Below, in pieces: positions 51,223 through 62,527 of a DNA stretch of 64,000 nt. Position 1 is the stretch's first letter. Each line of letters opens with the position of its first letter. The notes beneath the pieces were generated by a model. It did not search any database and had not been told where the DNA came from. It saw only the letters and a list, made by a program, of their open reading frames with translations. The translations under genes and the position numbers were made by a program. The stretch covers positions 1 to 64,000 of the forward strand of contig NZ_JBMPIX010000009.1 in NCBI RefSeq assembly GCF_049341065.1, read 5' to 3'. Source of the DNA: Pacificoceanicola sp049341065 (GTDB lineage: Bacteria > Pseudomonadota > Alphaproteobacteria > Rhodobacterales > Rhodobacteraceae).

Positions 51223-53637
51223 ATGATTGAATTGCCGCGCTCTTTGCAAGATTGGTTCACCGCTCGTGGCTGGGCCATGCACCCACACCAAAAGGCGATG
51301 TTGCAACGGGCAAGTGCGCCCGCGCTATTGCTGATTGCACCGACGGGGGGCGGCAAGACGCTGGCAGGGTTTCTGCCAACTTTGAGCGAGTTGGCCGATG
51401 CGCCGAGATCCGGCTTGCACACGCTGTATGTCTCGCCGCTCAAGGCATTGGCGGCGGATATCCGGCGCAATCTGAGCATCCCGATCGAGGAGGCCAGATT
51501 GCCCATTCGCGTCGAAGACCGCACCGGCGACACTCCGTACAGCCGCAAGCGCCGCCAACGGGCGGATCCGCCGCATATCCTGCTGACGACGCCGGAGAGT
51601 CTGGCGCTTTTGACCAGCTACGAAGACGCGCCACGAATGTTCGCCGGGTTGAGCCGCGTGGTGGTGGACGAAATCCACGCCCTGAGTGAAAGCAAGCGGG
51701 GCGATCAGCTGATGCTGGCTTTGGCGCGGCTGAACCAGATCTGTCCCGGTTTGCGGCGGGTCGGATTGTCCGCCACTGTCGAAGACCCGGGCGCCGTCGC
51801 GTCCTTTCTGGCGCGTCACCCGGACAGTTGCGAGATTGTCGAGGCGGACCCGGGGCCGGATCCGGATATCTCGATGCTGACGGTGGATGCTGCGCCGCCA
51901 TGGTCCGGCGGCGGGGCGGCCTATGCGATCCCTGCCGTTCTGGAACAGGTCAAACGCCACCGCACGACCCTGATCTTTCACAACACCCGCGCACAGGCTG
52001 AAATCTTTTTCCGAAACCTTTGGCTCGCCAATGACGAAGGCCTGCCGATTGGCATCCATCATGGCTCGCTCGATCGGGGGCAGCGTGAAAAGGTCGAAGC
52101 CGCGATGGTGGCGGGGCAATTGCGCGCCATCGTCTGCACCGGCAGCCTTGATTTGGGGATCGACTGGGGAGATGTCGATCTGGTCATTCAGGTTGGCGCG
52201 CCAAAGAACGTCAAGCGGTTGGTGCAGCGGATCGGGCGGGCGAACCATCGCTACAACGCGCCCTCCAAGGCGCTGCTGGTGCCTGCGAACCGTTTTGAAG
52301 TGGTTGAATGCCTTGCCGCGCTCGAGGCGGTTCGGGCACATGATCTGGATGGTGATCCACGTGGGCCGGGGCCGCGCGACGTGCTGTGCCAACATATACT
52401 GATTGCCGCCTGTTCGGGACCGTTCGACGCCAACGGCCTGTTCGAGGAGATGCGCAGCGCCGGCCCCTATGCTGCCCTGACCCGGGCACAGTTTGACGAT
52501 TGCCTGTCGTTCTGCGCCACTGGCGGATACGCCCTGCGCGCCTATGATCAGTGGCAGCGGCTTTTGCAGCGCCCCGACGGGCTTTGGCAGCTGCGCGACC
52601 CGCGTTCAGCCGCGCGCATCCGGCAGAACATCGGCACAATCCAGGACACCGACACGCTCAAGGTGCGGTGGCGCGGGCGCGGCGGTGCGCCGTTGGGCGA
52701 GGTCGAGGAAGGCTTTGCCGCCTCGCTGACGCCGGGTGATACCTTTTTGATCGGCGGGCAGGTCGTGCGTTATGAAGGACTGCGCGAACTGGTGGTGCAG
52801 GTCAGCCGGGACCCCGGGCGCAAACCGAAGATCGCCACCTTCAATGGCACCAAATTCGCCACCTCCACGCAGTTGAGCCAGCGCATTCTGCGGATGTTCC
52901 AAAGCGGCGACTGGTCAGACCTGCCCGGACATACGGCGCAATGGCTGGAGTTGCAGCGCGGCATCTCTCGCCTGCCAGAACCGGGGCGGTTGTTGATCGA
53001 AACCTATCCGCATGATGGCCGCCAACAGATGGTGGTTTACGGCTTTGCCGGGCGCAACGCTCAGCAGACGCTCGGGCTGATCCTGACCAAACGCATGGAG
53101 GAGATGGGACTGGCGCCCATGGGCTTTGTCTCGACCGATTACGCGACTCTGATCTGGGGGCTCGACGCGGTGGGTAATCCGGCGGCCCTGTTCGATATCG
53201 CCGCGCTTGAGGCCGGTCTTGAGGGGTGGCTCGCGGGCAACGCCGTGATGAAACGCACGTTCCGCGCCTCGGCCACCATCGCAGGGCTGATCGAGCGTCA
53301 GTTGGGCGGGCAGCGCAAAAGCGGCCGACAGGCGACCATGTCGTCGGACATCCTTTATGACACGCTGCTCAAATACGACCCGGACCACCTGCTGATGCAG
53401 ATCACCCGCGAAGAGGCAATGCGCGGGCTGGTGGATTTCGGACGCATCCGCGAAATGTGCCAACGCGTCGGCAACCGAATCGATCATGTTCGCCTGAACC
53501 GGATCACACCTTTGTCGGCCCCCTTGTTCCTTGAGCCGGGCCGTGTCCCGGTGCACGGCGGCGCGGATGAGCGGTTGCTCGAGGAAGAGGTGACACGGCT
53601 GTTGCAGGAAAGCGGGCTTGCCAATGTTCCGGCGTGA
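51223..53637 (+). CDS. Ligase-associated DEXH-box helicase (Lhr-like)
   Basis: 804 residues. Superfamily 2 motifs in order: Walker A IAPTGGGKTLAGFLPTL, VLKAL-type Ib in LYVSPLKALAADIRRNL, motif II VVVDEIHAL (DEIH), motif III LSATVEDPG, motif IV LIFHNTRAQAEIF, motif V GSLDLGIDWGDVDLVIQ, and motif VI QRIGRANHR. The long C-terminal half is the Lhr-type winged-helix and beta-barrel region. It is a 3'-5' DNA translocase in the ligase-associated repair set, with PdeM encoded 54 bases downstream. The ATG at 51223 is chosen; a TTG at 51181 is possible. Confidence 0.92.
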   Translation: MIELPRSLQDWFTARGWAMHPHQKAMLQRASAPALLLIAPTGGGKTLAGFLPTLSELADAPRSGLHTLYVSPLKALAADIRRNLSIPIEEARLPIRVEDRTGDTPYSRKRRQRADPPHILLTTPESLALLTSYEDAPRMFAGLSRVVVDEIHALSESKRGDQLMLALARLNQICPGLRRVGLSATVEDPGAVASFLARHPDSCEIVEADPGPDPDISMLTVDAAPPWSGGGAAYAIPAVLEQVKRHRTTLIFHNTRAQAEIFFRNLWLANDEGLPIGIHHGSLDRGQREKVEAAMVAGQLRAIVCTGSLDLGIDWGDVDLVIQVGAPKNVKRLVQRIGRANHRYNAPSKALLVPANRFEVVECLAALEAVRAHDLDGDPRGPGPRDVLCQHILIAACSGPFDANGLFEEMRSAGPYAALTRAQFDDCLSFCATGGYALRAYDQWQRLLQRPDGLWQLRDPRSAARIRQNIGTIQDTDTLKVRWRGRGGAPLGEVEEGFAASLTPGDTFLIGGQVVRYEGLRELVVQVSRDPGRKPKIATFNGTKFATSTQLSQRILRMFQSGDWSDLPGHTAQWLELQRGISRLPEPGRLLIETYPHDGRQQMVVYGFAGRNAQQTLGLILTKRMEEMGLAPMGFVSTDYATLIWGLDAVGNPAALFDIAALEAGLEGWLAGNAVMKRTFRASATIAGLIERQLGGQRKSGRQATMSSDILYDTLLKYDPDHLLMQITREEAMRGLVDFGRIREMCQRVGNRIDHVRLNRITPLSAPLFLEPGRVPVHGGADERLLEEEVTRLLQESGLANVPA

Positions 53638-53691
53638 TAACTCCAGCAAATATTCATTGGCGCCTGGGGTGGTCCGGACACTGTTGGGGAG

Positions 53692-54381
53692 ATGGCCATG
53701 ACAGCCCATGTCTTCCGCTTTCATGGTGCAGAACTGCGGGCCCTGCCCTCCGGTGCATTGCATTGGCCCGAGAAAGGGTTGCTGGTTGTCTCGGACCTGC
53801 ATCTTGGCAAATCAGCACGTCTTTCCAGTCAGGGCGGCGCGCAATTGCCACCCTATGAAACCCGCGAAACGCTGCTGCGGCTCGACACAGTGCTGGAGGC
53901 CACGCAGGCGGCGCAGGTGATCTGCCTTGGCGACAGCTTTGATATGCCGGGCATTGACGCCGCCTTGCCCGAAGAGGACCGCCTCTGGCTTGCAAGACTA
54001 CAAGCTGGGCGCAAATGGACATGGATCGAAGGCAACCACGACCCCGGTCCGGTGTCCCTTGGCGGCGCGCATCTGGCCGAGCTGACGCTGGACGGGCTGA
54101 CCTTCCGGCACATCGCGACCACGGCTGGGGCGGAAATCTCGGGGCATTACCACCCAAAGGCGCGCATCGCCGCAAAGGGGCGCCGCCTTGCGCGCCGCTG
54201 TTTCCTGCTTGACCAATCCCGCCTGATCCTGCCGGCGTTCGGCGCTTACACAGGTGGTTTGTGGACGCATTCCCAAACGCTCAGCTCCCTGATGGCCCTC
54301 GACGCCAAAGCGATCCTGACCGGCACCCGCGCCATCGCCCTGCCGATGCCGCGCCACGATGGACGGCAGGCGCAAGGCTAG
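53692..54381 (+). CDS. pdeM: Ligase-associated DNA-damage-response phosphoesterase
   Basis: 229 residues. A calcineurin-like metallophosphoesterase with all metal motifs: VVSDLHLGKSARL, CLGDSFDMPG, WIEGNHDPG and SGHYHPKARIAAKGRR. Its place directly after the ligase-associated helicase gene identifies it as PdeM, a nuclease/phosphodiesterase of the same repair set. The dedicated ATP-dependent ligase and exonuclease that usually accompany them are not in this window. The thioesterase gene follows after 14 bases. Confidence 0.92.
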   Translation: MAMTAHVFRFHGAELRALPSGALHWPEKGLLVVSDLHLGKSARLSSQGGAQLPPYETRETLLRLDTVLEATQAAQVICLGDSFDMPGIDAALPEEDRLWLARLQAGRKWTWIEGNHDPGPVSLGGAHLAELTLDGLTFRHIATTAGAEISGHYHPKARIAAKGRRLARRCFLLDQSRLILPAFGAYTGGLWTHSQTLSSLMALDAKAILTGTRAIALPMPRHDGRQAQG

Positions 54382-54395
54382 GTAACGTCACCGCT

Positions 54396-54809
54396 ATGAG
54401 CATGGAAACCCGCATCCGCAACAGCTTTGCCAGACAGGGCATGATGACCACATTCGGCGCCAGTCTGGTGCTGATCGAAAAGGGCGCGGTGACAATCGCC
54501 GCCCCCATCGCCCCCGGAACCTCGCAGCAGCAAGGCTTTGCCCATGCTGCCCTGAGTTTTGGGCTCGGAGACAGCGCCGCAGGGTATTCGGCCCTCACTC
54601 TGCTCGACGACACCCAGGAAGTGGTAACCTCGGAAATGAAGATCCACCTGCTGTCCCCGGCAATCGGCGACAGCTTGATAGCCAAGGGCCGTATCATCAA
54701 ACCCGGACGTCGCCTAATGGTCGTGCAGGCTGAGGTTTTTGCCCTGCACAACGGAAAAGAGCGCCAAGTGGCGCTCTTGACCGGGACGATGGTGCCCGTT
54801 TCAGCTTAG
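54396..54809 (+). CDS. PaaI-type hotdog thioesterase
   Basis: 137 residues, standard length. The hotdog fold is seen in the N-terminal strand (GMMTTFGASLVLIEKGAVTI), the buried helix (QQQGFAHAALSFGLGDSAAGY, with the conserved HAA/H-G pattern), and the C-terminal strands (MKIHLLSPAIGDSLIAKGRIIKPGRRLMVVQAEV). It probably hydrolyses aromatic or short acyl-CoA esters in the cytoplasm. The end overlaps the convergent folD stop by four bases. Confidence 0.88.
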   Translation: MSMETRIRNSFARQGMMTTFGASLVLIEKGAVTIAAPIAPGTSQQQGFAHAALSFGLGDSAAGYSALTLLDDTQEVVTSEMKIHLLSPAIGDSLIAKGRIIKPGRRLMVVQAEVFALHNGKERQVALLTGTMVPVSA

Positions 54810-55705
54810 GCCGTAAGGCCCTCGGGCTCGGCTAGATCATTGGCCCGGCAGCAGGCGGTGACAGTGTTGGCCAGAAGACAAGCGATGGTCATTGGACCAA
54901 CGCCGCCCGGCACCGGAGTGATCGCGGCGGCCCGTTCGGCGGCGGCTGCAAAATCAACGTCCCCGATCAGGCGGGTCTTTCCGGTCTTTTCGGGATGCGG
55001 AATACGGGTGATGCCCACGTCAATCACCGTGGCGCCCGGCTTGACCCAATCGCCCTTGACCATCTCTGCCCGCCCGACGGCAGCAATCAAAATATCGGCG
55101 CGGCGACAAACCTCCGGCAAATCTTTTGTGCGGGAATGCGCGATTGTCACTGTGCAATTGTCGCGCAGCAGCAGTTGCGCCATCGGCTTGCCAAAAAGGT
55201 TGGACCGGCCGACCACCACCGCCTCGAGACCGGTGAGATCACCCAGTTGATCGCGCAACAGCATCAGGCACCCAAGCGGCGTACAACTCACCAGCGCCTC
55301 GCCCCCGGTGGCCAGCAGACCAGCATTTGCAACACTGAGCCCATCGACATCCTTCGCGGGGTCGATCCGGGCCACGGTGCGGCGCTCATCAAGATGGTCG
55401 GGAACGGGGAACTGGCAAAGAATACCATGCACAGCCGGATCGGCGTTAAGCTTGTCGATCAGTGCGAACAGCTCCTCTTCCGAGGTGTCCGCAGCAAGCT
55501 TGTGTTCGAAAGAGGCCATGCCAACTTCGACCGCCTGCCTGTTCTTGGCATTGACATAGACCTCGCTCGCCGGGTCTTCGCCCACCAGAACAACCGCCAA
55601 TCCAGGCGTGATCCCATGCGCATCCTTCAAACGCGCCACATGGCCCGCCACCTTTTCGCGAACCGCGGCCGCAAAGGCCTTTCCGTCGATGATCTTGGCG
55701 CTCAT
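54806..55705 (-). CDS. folD: Bifunctional methylene-THF dehydrogenase/methenyl-THF cyclohydrolase
   Basis: 299 residues from the ATG at 55705. It interconverts 5,10-methylene-, methenyl- and 10-formyl-THF with NADP(H). Seen are EVYVNAKNRQAVEVGM with the Tyr-X3-Lys catalytic pair, GILCQFPVPDHLD, the NADP site VVVGRSNLFGKPMAQLLL, VIDVGITRIP and the signature ITPVPGGVGPMT. Fhs, the next enzyme in one-carbon flow, is encoded upstream on the same strand with a hairpin between them, so they are probably one unit. Confidence 0.96.
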   Translation of the reverse strand: MSAKIIDGKAFAAAVREKVAGHVARLKDAHGITPGLAVVLVGEDPASEVYVNAKNRQAVEVGMASFEHKLAADTSEEELFALIDKLNADPAVHGILCQFPVPDHLDERRTVARIDPAKDVDGLSVANAGLLATGGEALVSCTPLGCLMLLRDQLGDLTGLEAVVVGRSNLFGKPMAQLLLRDNCTVTIAHSRTKDLPEVCRRADILIAAVGRAEMVKGDWVKPGATVIDVGITRIPHPEKTGKTRLIGDVDFAAAAERAAAITPVPGGVGPMTIACLLANTVTACCRANDLAEPEGLTA

Positions 55706-55799
55706 GCCCCGTCCTTCTTCGTTTTCCAATTACTTGATCCCGCACTAGCCAACCGAACACCACCAATCAAGGGCGCTATGGGACGGCGGGTGGGGCGAG

Positions 55800-55820
55800 G
55801 TCCCGGCATGAAGCCGGGAC
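55800..55820. repeat. Hairpin between fhs and folD
   Basis: GTCCCGGC, ATGAA, GCCGGGAC is a perfect eight-pair hairpin, with outer GGTGGG/CCCACC arms extending it. No T-run follows on either strand, so it is not a classical terminator. It may trim or stabilise the fhs-folD transcript. Confidence 0.5.
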
Positions 55821-55841
55821 AAGCGCCCACCGGCCGGTCCG

Positions 55842-57518
55842 TCAGAACAGGCCTTCGATCAAGCCTTCTTCGTTCAGGCGGATGGTCTCCGAGGCCGGAA
55901 CCCGCGGCAGACCCGGCATCGTCATGATCTCGCCGCAGATCACCACGACAAAGCCCGCCCCCGCCGAAAGCCGCACTTCGCGGATCGGAACCGAATGCCC
56001 GGTTGGCGCACCGCGACGGTTGGGATCGGTGGTAAAGGAGTACTGCGTCTTCGCCATGCAGACCGGCAGATTGCCGAACCCGGCATCTTCCCACTCTTTC
56101 AACTGGCTGCGGATCTTGCCATCGGCCAGAACTTCATCGGCGTGATAGATCGACTTGGCGACCCGCTCGATTTTCTGAAACAATGGCATCTCATCAGGAT
56201 AAAGCGGGGCAAACTGGCTTGCACCGCTGTCCGCGATCTGCGCCACCCGCGTCGCCAGTTCGGCAGAGCCTTCCGAGCCAAGCTCCCAATGCCGCGACAG
56301 GATCGCTTCGGACCCCTGACTTTTCACAAAGTCCTTTACCGCCTGAATCTCGGCCTCGGTGTCCGTGACGAAATGGTTGATCGCCACGACCACCGGCACG
56401 CCGAACTGCTTGAGGTTGCCGATATGGCGCCCAAGGTTCGGACAGCCAGCCTTGACCGCATCGACGTTCTCGGCGCCCAGATCGGCCTTGGCCACGCCAC
56501 CGTTCATCTTCATCGCGCGCACTGTGGCAACCAGCACCACGCAATCGGGCGCAAGACCAGCCTTGCGGCACTTGATGTTCATGAACTTTTCGGCGCCCAG
56601 ATCGGCGCCAAAGCCCGCCTCGGTCACAACGTAATCCGCCAGCTTCAGCGCCGTCGTGGTGGCGATAACCGAGTTACAGCCATGCGCAATATTGGCAAAC
56701 GGGCCGCCATGCACGAAGGCCGGGTTGTTTTCCAGCGTCTGCACAAGGTTCGGCTGCATCGCATCCTTGAGCAGCACGGTCATTGCACCATCGGCTTTGA
56801 TGTCGCGGCAATAGATCGGCGAACGGTCGCGGCGGTACGCCACGATCATGTCGCCAAGACGCGCTTCCAGATCAGCCAGATCCTTGGACAGGCACAGGAT
56901 CGCCATGACTTCAGAGGCCACGGTGATGTCAAAGCCCGTCTGGCGCGGGAACCCGTTTGCCACACCACCAAGCGAGGTCACGACATCGCGCAGGGCGCGG
57001 TCGTTCATGTCCAGAACGCGCCGCCATGTCACGCGGCGCTCGTCGATTTCCAACTCATTGCCCCAATAGATGTGGTTGTCGATCATCGCGCTCAGCAGGT
57101 TATGCGCCGAGGTGATCGCATGAAAATCACCGGTGAAGTGAAGGTTCATGTCCTCCATCGGTACGATCTGCGCCATGCCGCCGCCAGCAGCACCGCCTTT
57201 CATACCAAAGTTCGGCCCCAGGCTGGCCTCGCGGATACAGACTGCCGCCTTCTTGCCGATGCGGTTCAAACCGTCACCAAGGCCGACGGTGGTGGTGGTC
57301 TTGCCTTCACCTGCCGGGGTCGGGTTGATCGCGGTGACAAGGATCAGCTTGCCGTTTTCGCGGTCCTGAACCGAGCTGATAAAGTCCTGATTGACCTTCG
57401 CCTTGTCGTGGCCATAGGGCACAAGGTTTTCAAACGCGATGCCCAGCTTTTCACCGATCTCCTTGATCGGTAGCTTGTTTGCCTCGCGGGCGATTTCGAT
57501 GTCGGTCTTGTAAGCCAT
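55842..57518 (-). CDS. fhs: Formate-tetrahydrofolate ligase
   Basis: 558 residues from the ATG at 57518, the usual size. It makes 10-formyl-THF from formate, THF and ATP. The phosphate loop is NPTPAGEGKTTTTVGLGDGL. Other blocks are AAVCIREASLGPNFGMKGGA, GDFHAITSAHNLLSAMIDNH, ADYVVTEAGFGADLGAEKF, and PVVVAINHFVTDTEAEI. The upstream region to the MOSC gene (166 bases) was checked for a folate riboswitch and none was recognised. Confidence 0.96.
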   Translation of the reverse strand: MAYKTDIEIAREANKLPIKEIGEKLGIAFENLVPYGHDKAKVNQDFISSVQDRENGKLILVTAINPTPAGEGKTTTTVGLGDGLNRIGKKAAVCIREASLGPNFGMKGGAAGGGMAQIVPMEDMNLHFTGDFHAITSAHNLLSAMIDNHIYWGNELEIDERRVTWRRVLDMNDRALRDVVTSLGGVANGFPRQTGFDITVASEVMAILCLSKDLADLEARLGDMIVAYRRDRSPIYCRDIKADGAMTVLLKDAMQPNLVQTLENNPAFVHGGPFANIAHGCNSVIATTTALKLADYVVTEAGFGADLGAEKFMNIKCRKAGLAPDCVVLVATVRAMKMNGGVAKADLGAENVDAVKAGCPNLGRHIGNLKQFGVPVVVAINHFVTDTEAEIQAVKDFVKSQGSEAILSRHWELGSEGSAELATRVAQIADSGASQFAPLYPDEMPLFQKIERVAKSIYHADEVLADGKIRSQLKEWEDAGFGNLPVCMAKTQYSFTTDPNRRGAPTGHSVPIREVRLSAGAGFVVVICGEIMTMPGLPRVPASETIRLNEEGLIEGLF

Positions 57519-57684
57519 CAGAGCGGGATCCCGTTGGTGTTTGCTGATATATTGGTCAGAGACATAACGGCCCCCGCAACAGACTGTGACAGCGAATCCG
57601 ACATTTCTCAGGCGTCTTGCGGCGAAGCCTACGCGGATGTGGGACAGAATTCCTCGCATCGGAAACAGCTGTCGCGCGAAAGCG

Positions 57685-58272
57685 TCACGCTTCGGGCATC
57701 CAGCCGCGCTGATCCGGGATATGCAGACGCAGCTTGTCGCCCACCGCCACACGCCCCTCGCGCGCCACCCAAGCCGTTACCCCGCGGCGCCCTTCGGCGG
57801 CAGATTTGAACCCTTTGCCCTGCCCCGGCGCCACATGCTCGATGCTTTTCGCGGGGAACTGGCAAGGGCGGTTCTGCATATCCACCGTCACGGTCGCCCC
57901 CGAGGGCGCTTGAAGGCGCGAAGATGGCGGCAAATGGCTGAAATCGGCGATACCACGAATGACCATGCTGGCGCCCAGACGCGCGGGGTCGATCTTCTCT
58001 ACGCCCATCTTCGCCGCGATCTGGATCAGCTCTTCTTCGGAAATGATGCTCAGCTGCCGTTCATTGCGGATTGCGGTGCCCTTCGGATACTGCGATTTCA
58101 CCCGGCTGCAGCTTTCGCGTGTCGCCCCGCCATGAACCGAGCCTGCGATCCCGTCAAAGCGCAGCTCCACCGCCTCGCGCGCATCGGCCAACAGTTCCTT
58201 GCGGTCCATGTTGGCCACGACACCCAGCCAGATCACTTCGGCCACGTAGTCAGTCGGTTTGAGAGCAGGCAT
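57685..58272 (-). CDS. MOSC-domain protein
   Basis: 195 residues. The MOSC fold has FDGIAGSVHGGATRESCSRV near the N-terminus (with a Cys in the His/Gly-rich strand), RNERQLSIISEEELIQIA, and VDMQNRPCQFP with the conserved Cys of the family, then KGFKSAAEGRRGVTAWVAREG. MOSC proteins bind molybdenum cofactor or transfer its sulfur to reduce N-hydroxylated or sulfur compounds. A link to the xanthine dehydrogenase in the same window is possible, but the genes are 17 kb apart. Single-domain form without the N-terminal beta-barrel. Confidence 0.85.
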   Translation of the reverse strand: MPALKPTDYVAEVIWLGVVANMDRKELLADAREAVELRFDGIAGSVHGGATRESCSRVKSQYPKGTAIRNERQLSIISEEELIQIAAKMGVEKIDPARLGASMVIRGIADFSHLPPSSRLQAPSGATVTVDMQNRPCQFPAKSIEHVAPGQGKGFKSAAEGRRGVTAWVAREGRVAVGDKLRLHIPDQRGWMPEA

Positions 58273-58297
58273 ATCGCGTTCCTTCTGCGAGCTGTAT

Positions 58298-59080
58298 TCA
58301 ACCCGCCGCGCGGGTCAGGGTGAAGAACATCCGCCGGAAGGGAAACAGAACCGAGCCATCCCGAGCCGCCGGATATGCCTTGGCGATGACCTCTTCATAG
58401 GCAGAAATCAACTGCGTCTGTTCGTCCGACTTCAAGGCTTGCAGGATCGGGCGGGCGTAGGTGGATTCTGAAAAGCGGCGCACAGGATGCCCCTGATTGG
58501 ACGGCGGCAGCAATTGGTAATATTCGGTTTCCCAAAGATCGAACTGACCTAGCGGCGACAGCAGGTGATGGTATTCAGCGGGGCGCATAACAGCGGGTAA
58601 GTCGCGGTGATCCACCCGGCCGGGAAACAGTTCATCGGCGATGCTCAACCAGATCCGGTGCGACGGCGCGTTGTTCTGATGAGGCACCTGCACGGCAAGC
58701 GTGCCGCCCGGGAGAAGCGCCCATACCAACCGAGGCAACAGCGACTCTTGCCCTGTCAGCCAATGCAACGCCGCGTTGGAATAGATCAAGGCCGCAGGCT
58801 CCGAAGCTGTCCAGTCAGCGATGTCGGCTTCGACAACCGCGTCGTAGCTGCCAGTCGCGCGGGCCTGTTCCAGCATGGCCGGAGAGTTGTCGACCCCCAC
58901 CAGGCGCCGTTCCTCGAAACGCCTGCGCAACATCGCCCCGACAACGCCATTGCCGCACCCCAGATCAAAGGCGGCCCCATCGGGCAAGGCGGGCACACGG
59001 GCCAAAAGGTCCAGCGCCGGACGCAATCGCAGGTCTGCATAACGGGCGTAGTTCCCGGGGTTCCAATCGGCTTGCGTCAT
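58298..59080 (-). CDS. tam: Trans-aconitate 2-methyltransferase
   Basis: 260 residues, the usual size. The family start WNPGNYARYADLRLRPALDLLARV is diagnostic. SAM motif I is FDLGCGNGVVGAMLRRRF, followed by LVGVDNSPAMLEQAR, and the NAALHWLTGQESLLPRLVWALLPGG stretch seen in Tam proteins is also present. It methylates trans-aconitate, a spontaneous inhibitor of aconitase. The ATG at 59080 is chosen because the upstream frame is intergenic. The MOSC gene follows after 25 bases on the same strand. Confidence 0.88.
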   Translation of the reverse strand: MTQADWNPGNYARYADLRLRPALDLLARVPALPDGAAFDLGCGNGVVGAMLRRRFEERRLVGVDNSPAMLEQARATGSYDAVVEADIADWTASEPAALIYSNAALHWLTGQESLLPRLVWALLPGGTLAVQVPHQNNAPSHRIWLSIADELFPGRVDHRDLPAVMRPAEYHHLLSPLGQFDLWETEYYQLLPPSNQGHPVRRFSESTYARPILQALKSDEQTQLISAYEEVIAKAYPAARDGSVLFPFRRMFFTLTRAAG

Positions 59081-59138
59081 CGCGGCCTCCTGCCGTTTCG
59101 GCGAAACCCTAGGCCAGCACTTCGGCGGGTACAAACGC

Positions 59139-59169
59139 AAACGACCGGACCTCAGAGGCCCGGTCGTTT
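59139..59169 (-). terminator. Terminator of ftsH
   Basis: AAACGACCGG/CCGGTCGTTT with an inner CCT-CAG-AGG and one mismatch makes a 13-pair hairpin, 21 bases after the ftsH stop. The T-run on the minus strand is weak (GTCGTTTGCGTTTG). Confidence 0.7.
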
Positions 59170-59190
59170 CAAATATTTAAATTGGCGCGA

Positions 59191-61110
<1,920 letters not shown>

Positions 61111-61187
61111 GGCAGAACTCCTTTGAAAAGCTTAATGGCGCCAGAGTAGACGCGTTGCGATGTAACATAGAGATCAAACCCGGCGGT

Positions 61188-62522
61188 TCAATGCGAAAGA
61201 AGGAATGCTTTGAAGTCAAAGCCGCTTTGTCCCTGCGGCGAAAAGGCCGTTGTTCCGCCGGGGCCCACACCAAGCAGGTCACAAACGATCAAATCGTCCC
61301 CTTCCCAGACCGCAGGAAGCGCCAGCCCGACACGGTGCGCGGGGGCGCCTTGCGGTTTGTCCCTGACTTGCCGCCATCCGTCTTCGCCCAGGGCGCGGAT
61401 GGTCAACCCCTTGGAACCCGGCAAGGAAACCAGCCACTTATTGTCCCAAAGAGTGTCCTTTCCTGCCTCGCTGATCTTGGCCTGCACCGCAGCATATTCC
61501 CGAAAGATGGTTAACCGTCCCTTAACGATTGCGGCTTCGCAGCCATGCAGAGTGCCGGTTCCGCCGCTGACAAGCCGGTCTCGGAGCGCTTCAAGCGCGT
61601 CCGCCCTTGGGCCATAATCCGCCGCCGAGACGTATTGCAACGCAGCCGAAAGCAACCGGCGCTGCGTCGCGGTTTCGACCTGCCCGTGCCAATCGGGCGC
61701 AAAGGACAAGCTGCCGTCCGGGTGGTCCTGCCCGATTTCCTGCCAGACTTGCGCCGCGCGCATCATCAATGCCTGCCGTTCGTCGCGCAGGCGGCGCGCT
61801 GTCGCGGCAAGGCTGTCTTTGTCCATGCCTTCGCCTTCAAGCACAGTCAAAAGCTGCCTGATCCGGGCACGGTCATAGCTGGGATCATCGTTCGAGGGAT
61901 CGTCAACCCAAGTCCCTTTGAGCACCCGCAAATAGTGGCGCAGCGCATCGCGCGACATGTCGAGACACGGGCGCAGGACGCTAAATCCAGGTTGCCGCGC
62001 GCCGGTGCTTGGTGGGCGCGCGCCGGTACAATCCTCATCCGCGATGGCCGGGCGCTGGCCCACGGCAACCCGTCTTTTGGCGCGCATTGCCGACAGCCCC
62101 TCAACACCAGAGCCGCGCCTGAGGCGCATCAGGAAGGTTTCGGCCAGATCGTCTCTGGTATGGGCCATCAGGACATGACCAATATCCCCGCGCCATCGGT
62201 CAATCAGGTCAAGCCGGGCGCGTCGGGCCGCATCCAACTTGTTGCCCTGCCCGTCCCAGTGCCAGCGCAGCGTCGCATGAGGATGGCCCAGCGCCGCGCA
62301 TTCCCGGGCGACCACGGCCGCTTCCTCCGCCGACTCGTGCCGCAGGCCGTGGTCCACCGTCACCACCCAAATCCGAACACCCCAGCGATGCGCCCAGTTG
62401 TGGGCCAGCGTCAACATGGCCATGCTGTCACCACCGCCTGAAACGGCGAGCGCAATGTCAGTGGGGAAATCCGGGCCAAGCAACTGGCCCATCGCCTCGG
62501 CAAAACGTTGATCGAGGCTCAT
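61188..62522 (-). CDS. tilS: tRNA(Ile)-lysidine synthase
   Basis: 444 residues from the ATG at 62522. It changes C34 of the tRNA(Ile) CAU anticodon to lysidine, so the tRNA reads AUA. The N-type PP-loop ATPase motif is DIALAVSGGGDSMAMLTL, followed by VVTVDHGLRHESAEEA, HVLMAHTRDDLAETFLMRL and WVDDPSNDDPSYDRARIRQLL. The C-terminal half is divergent, as is usual in alphaproteobacteria. It starts five bases after cpoB and precedes ftsH. Confidence 0.93.
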   Translation of the reverse strand: MSLDQRFAEAMGQLLGPDFPTDIALAVSGGGDSMAMLTLAHNWAHRWGVRIWVVTVDHGLRHESAEEAAVVARECAALGHPHATLRWHWDGQGNKLDAARRARLDLIDRWRGDIGHVLMAHTRDDLAETFLMRLRRGSGVEGLSAMRAKRRVAVGQRPAIADEDCTGARPPSTGARQPGFSVLRPCLDMSRDALRHYLRVLKGTWVDDPSNDDPSYDRARIRQLLTVLEGEGMDKDSLAATARRLRDERQALMMRAAQVWQEIGQDHPDGSLSFAPDWHGQVETATQRRLLSAALQYVSAADYGPRADALEALRDRLVSGGTGTLHGCEAAIVKGRLTIFREYAAVQAKISEAGKDTLWDNKWLVSLPGSKGLTIRALGEDGWRQVRDKPQGAPAHRVGLALPAVWEGDDLIVCDLLGVGPGGTTAFSPQGQSGFDFKAFLLSH

Positions 62523-62527
62523 GCGCC

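Noticed and set aside
57519..57684. Folate riboswitch or SAM-type leader upstream of fhs
   Set aside because: No conserved stem-loop set was recognised in the 166 bases.
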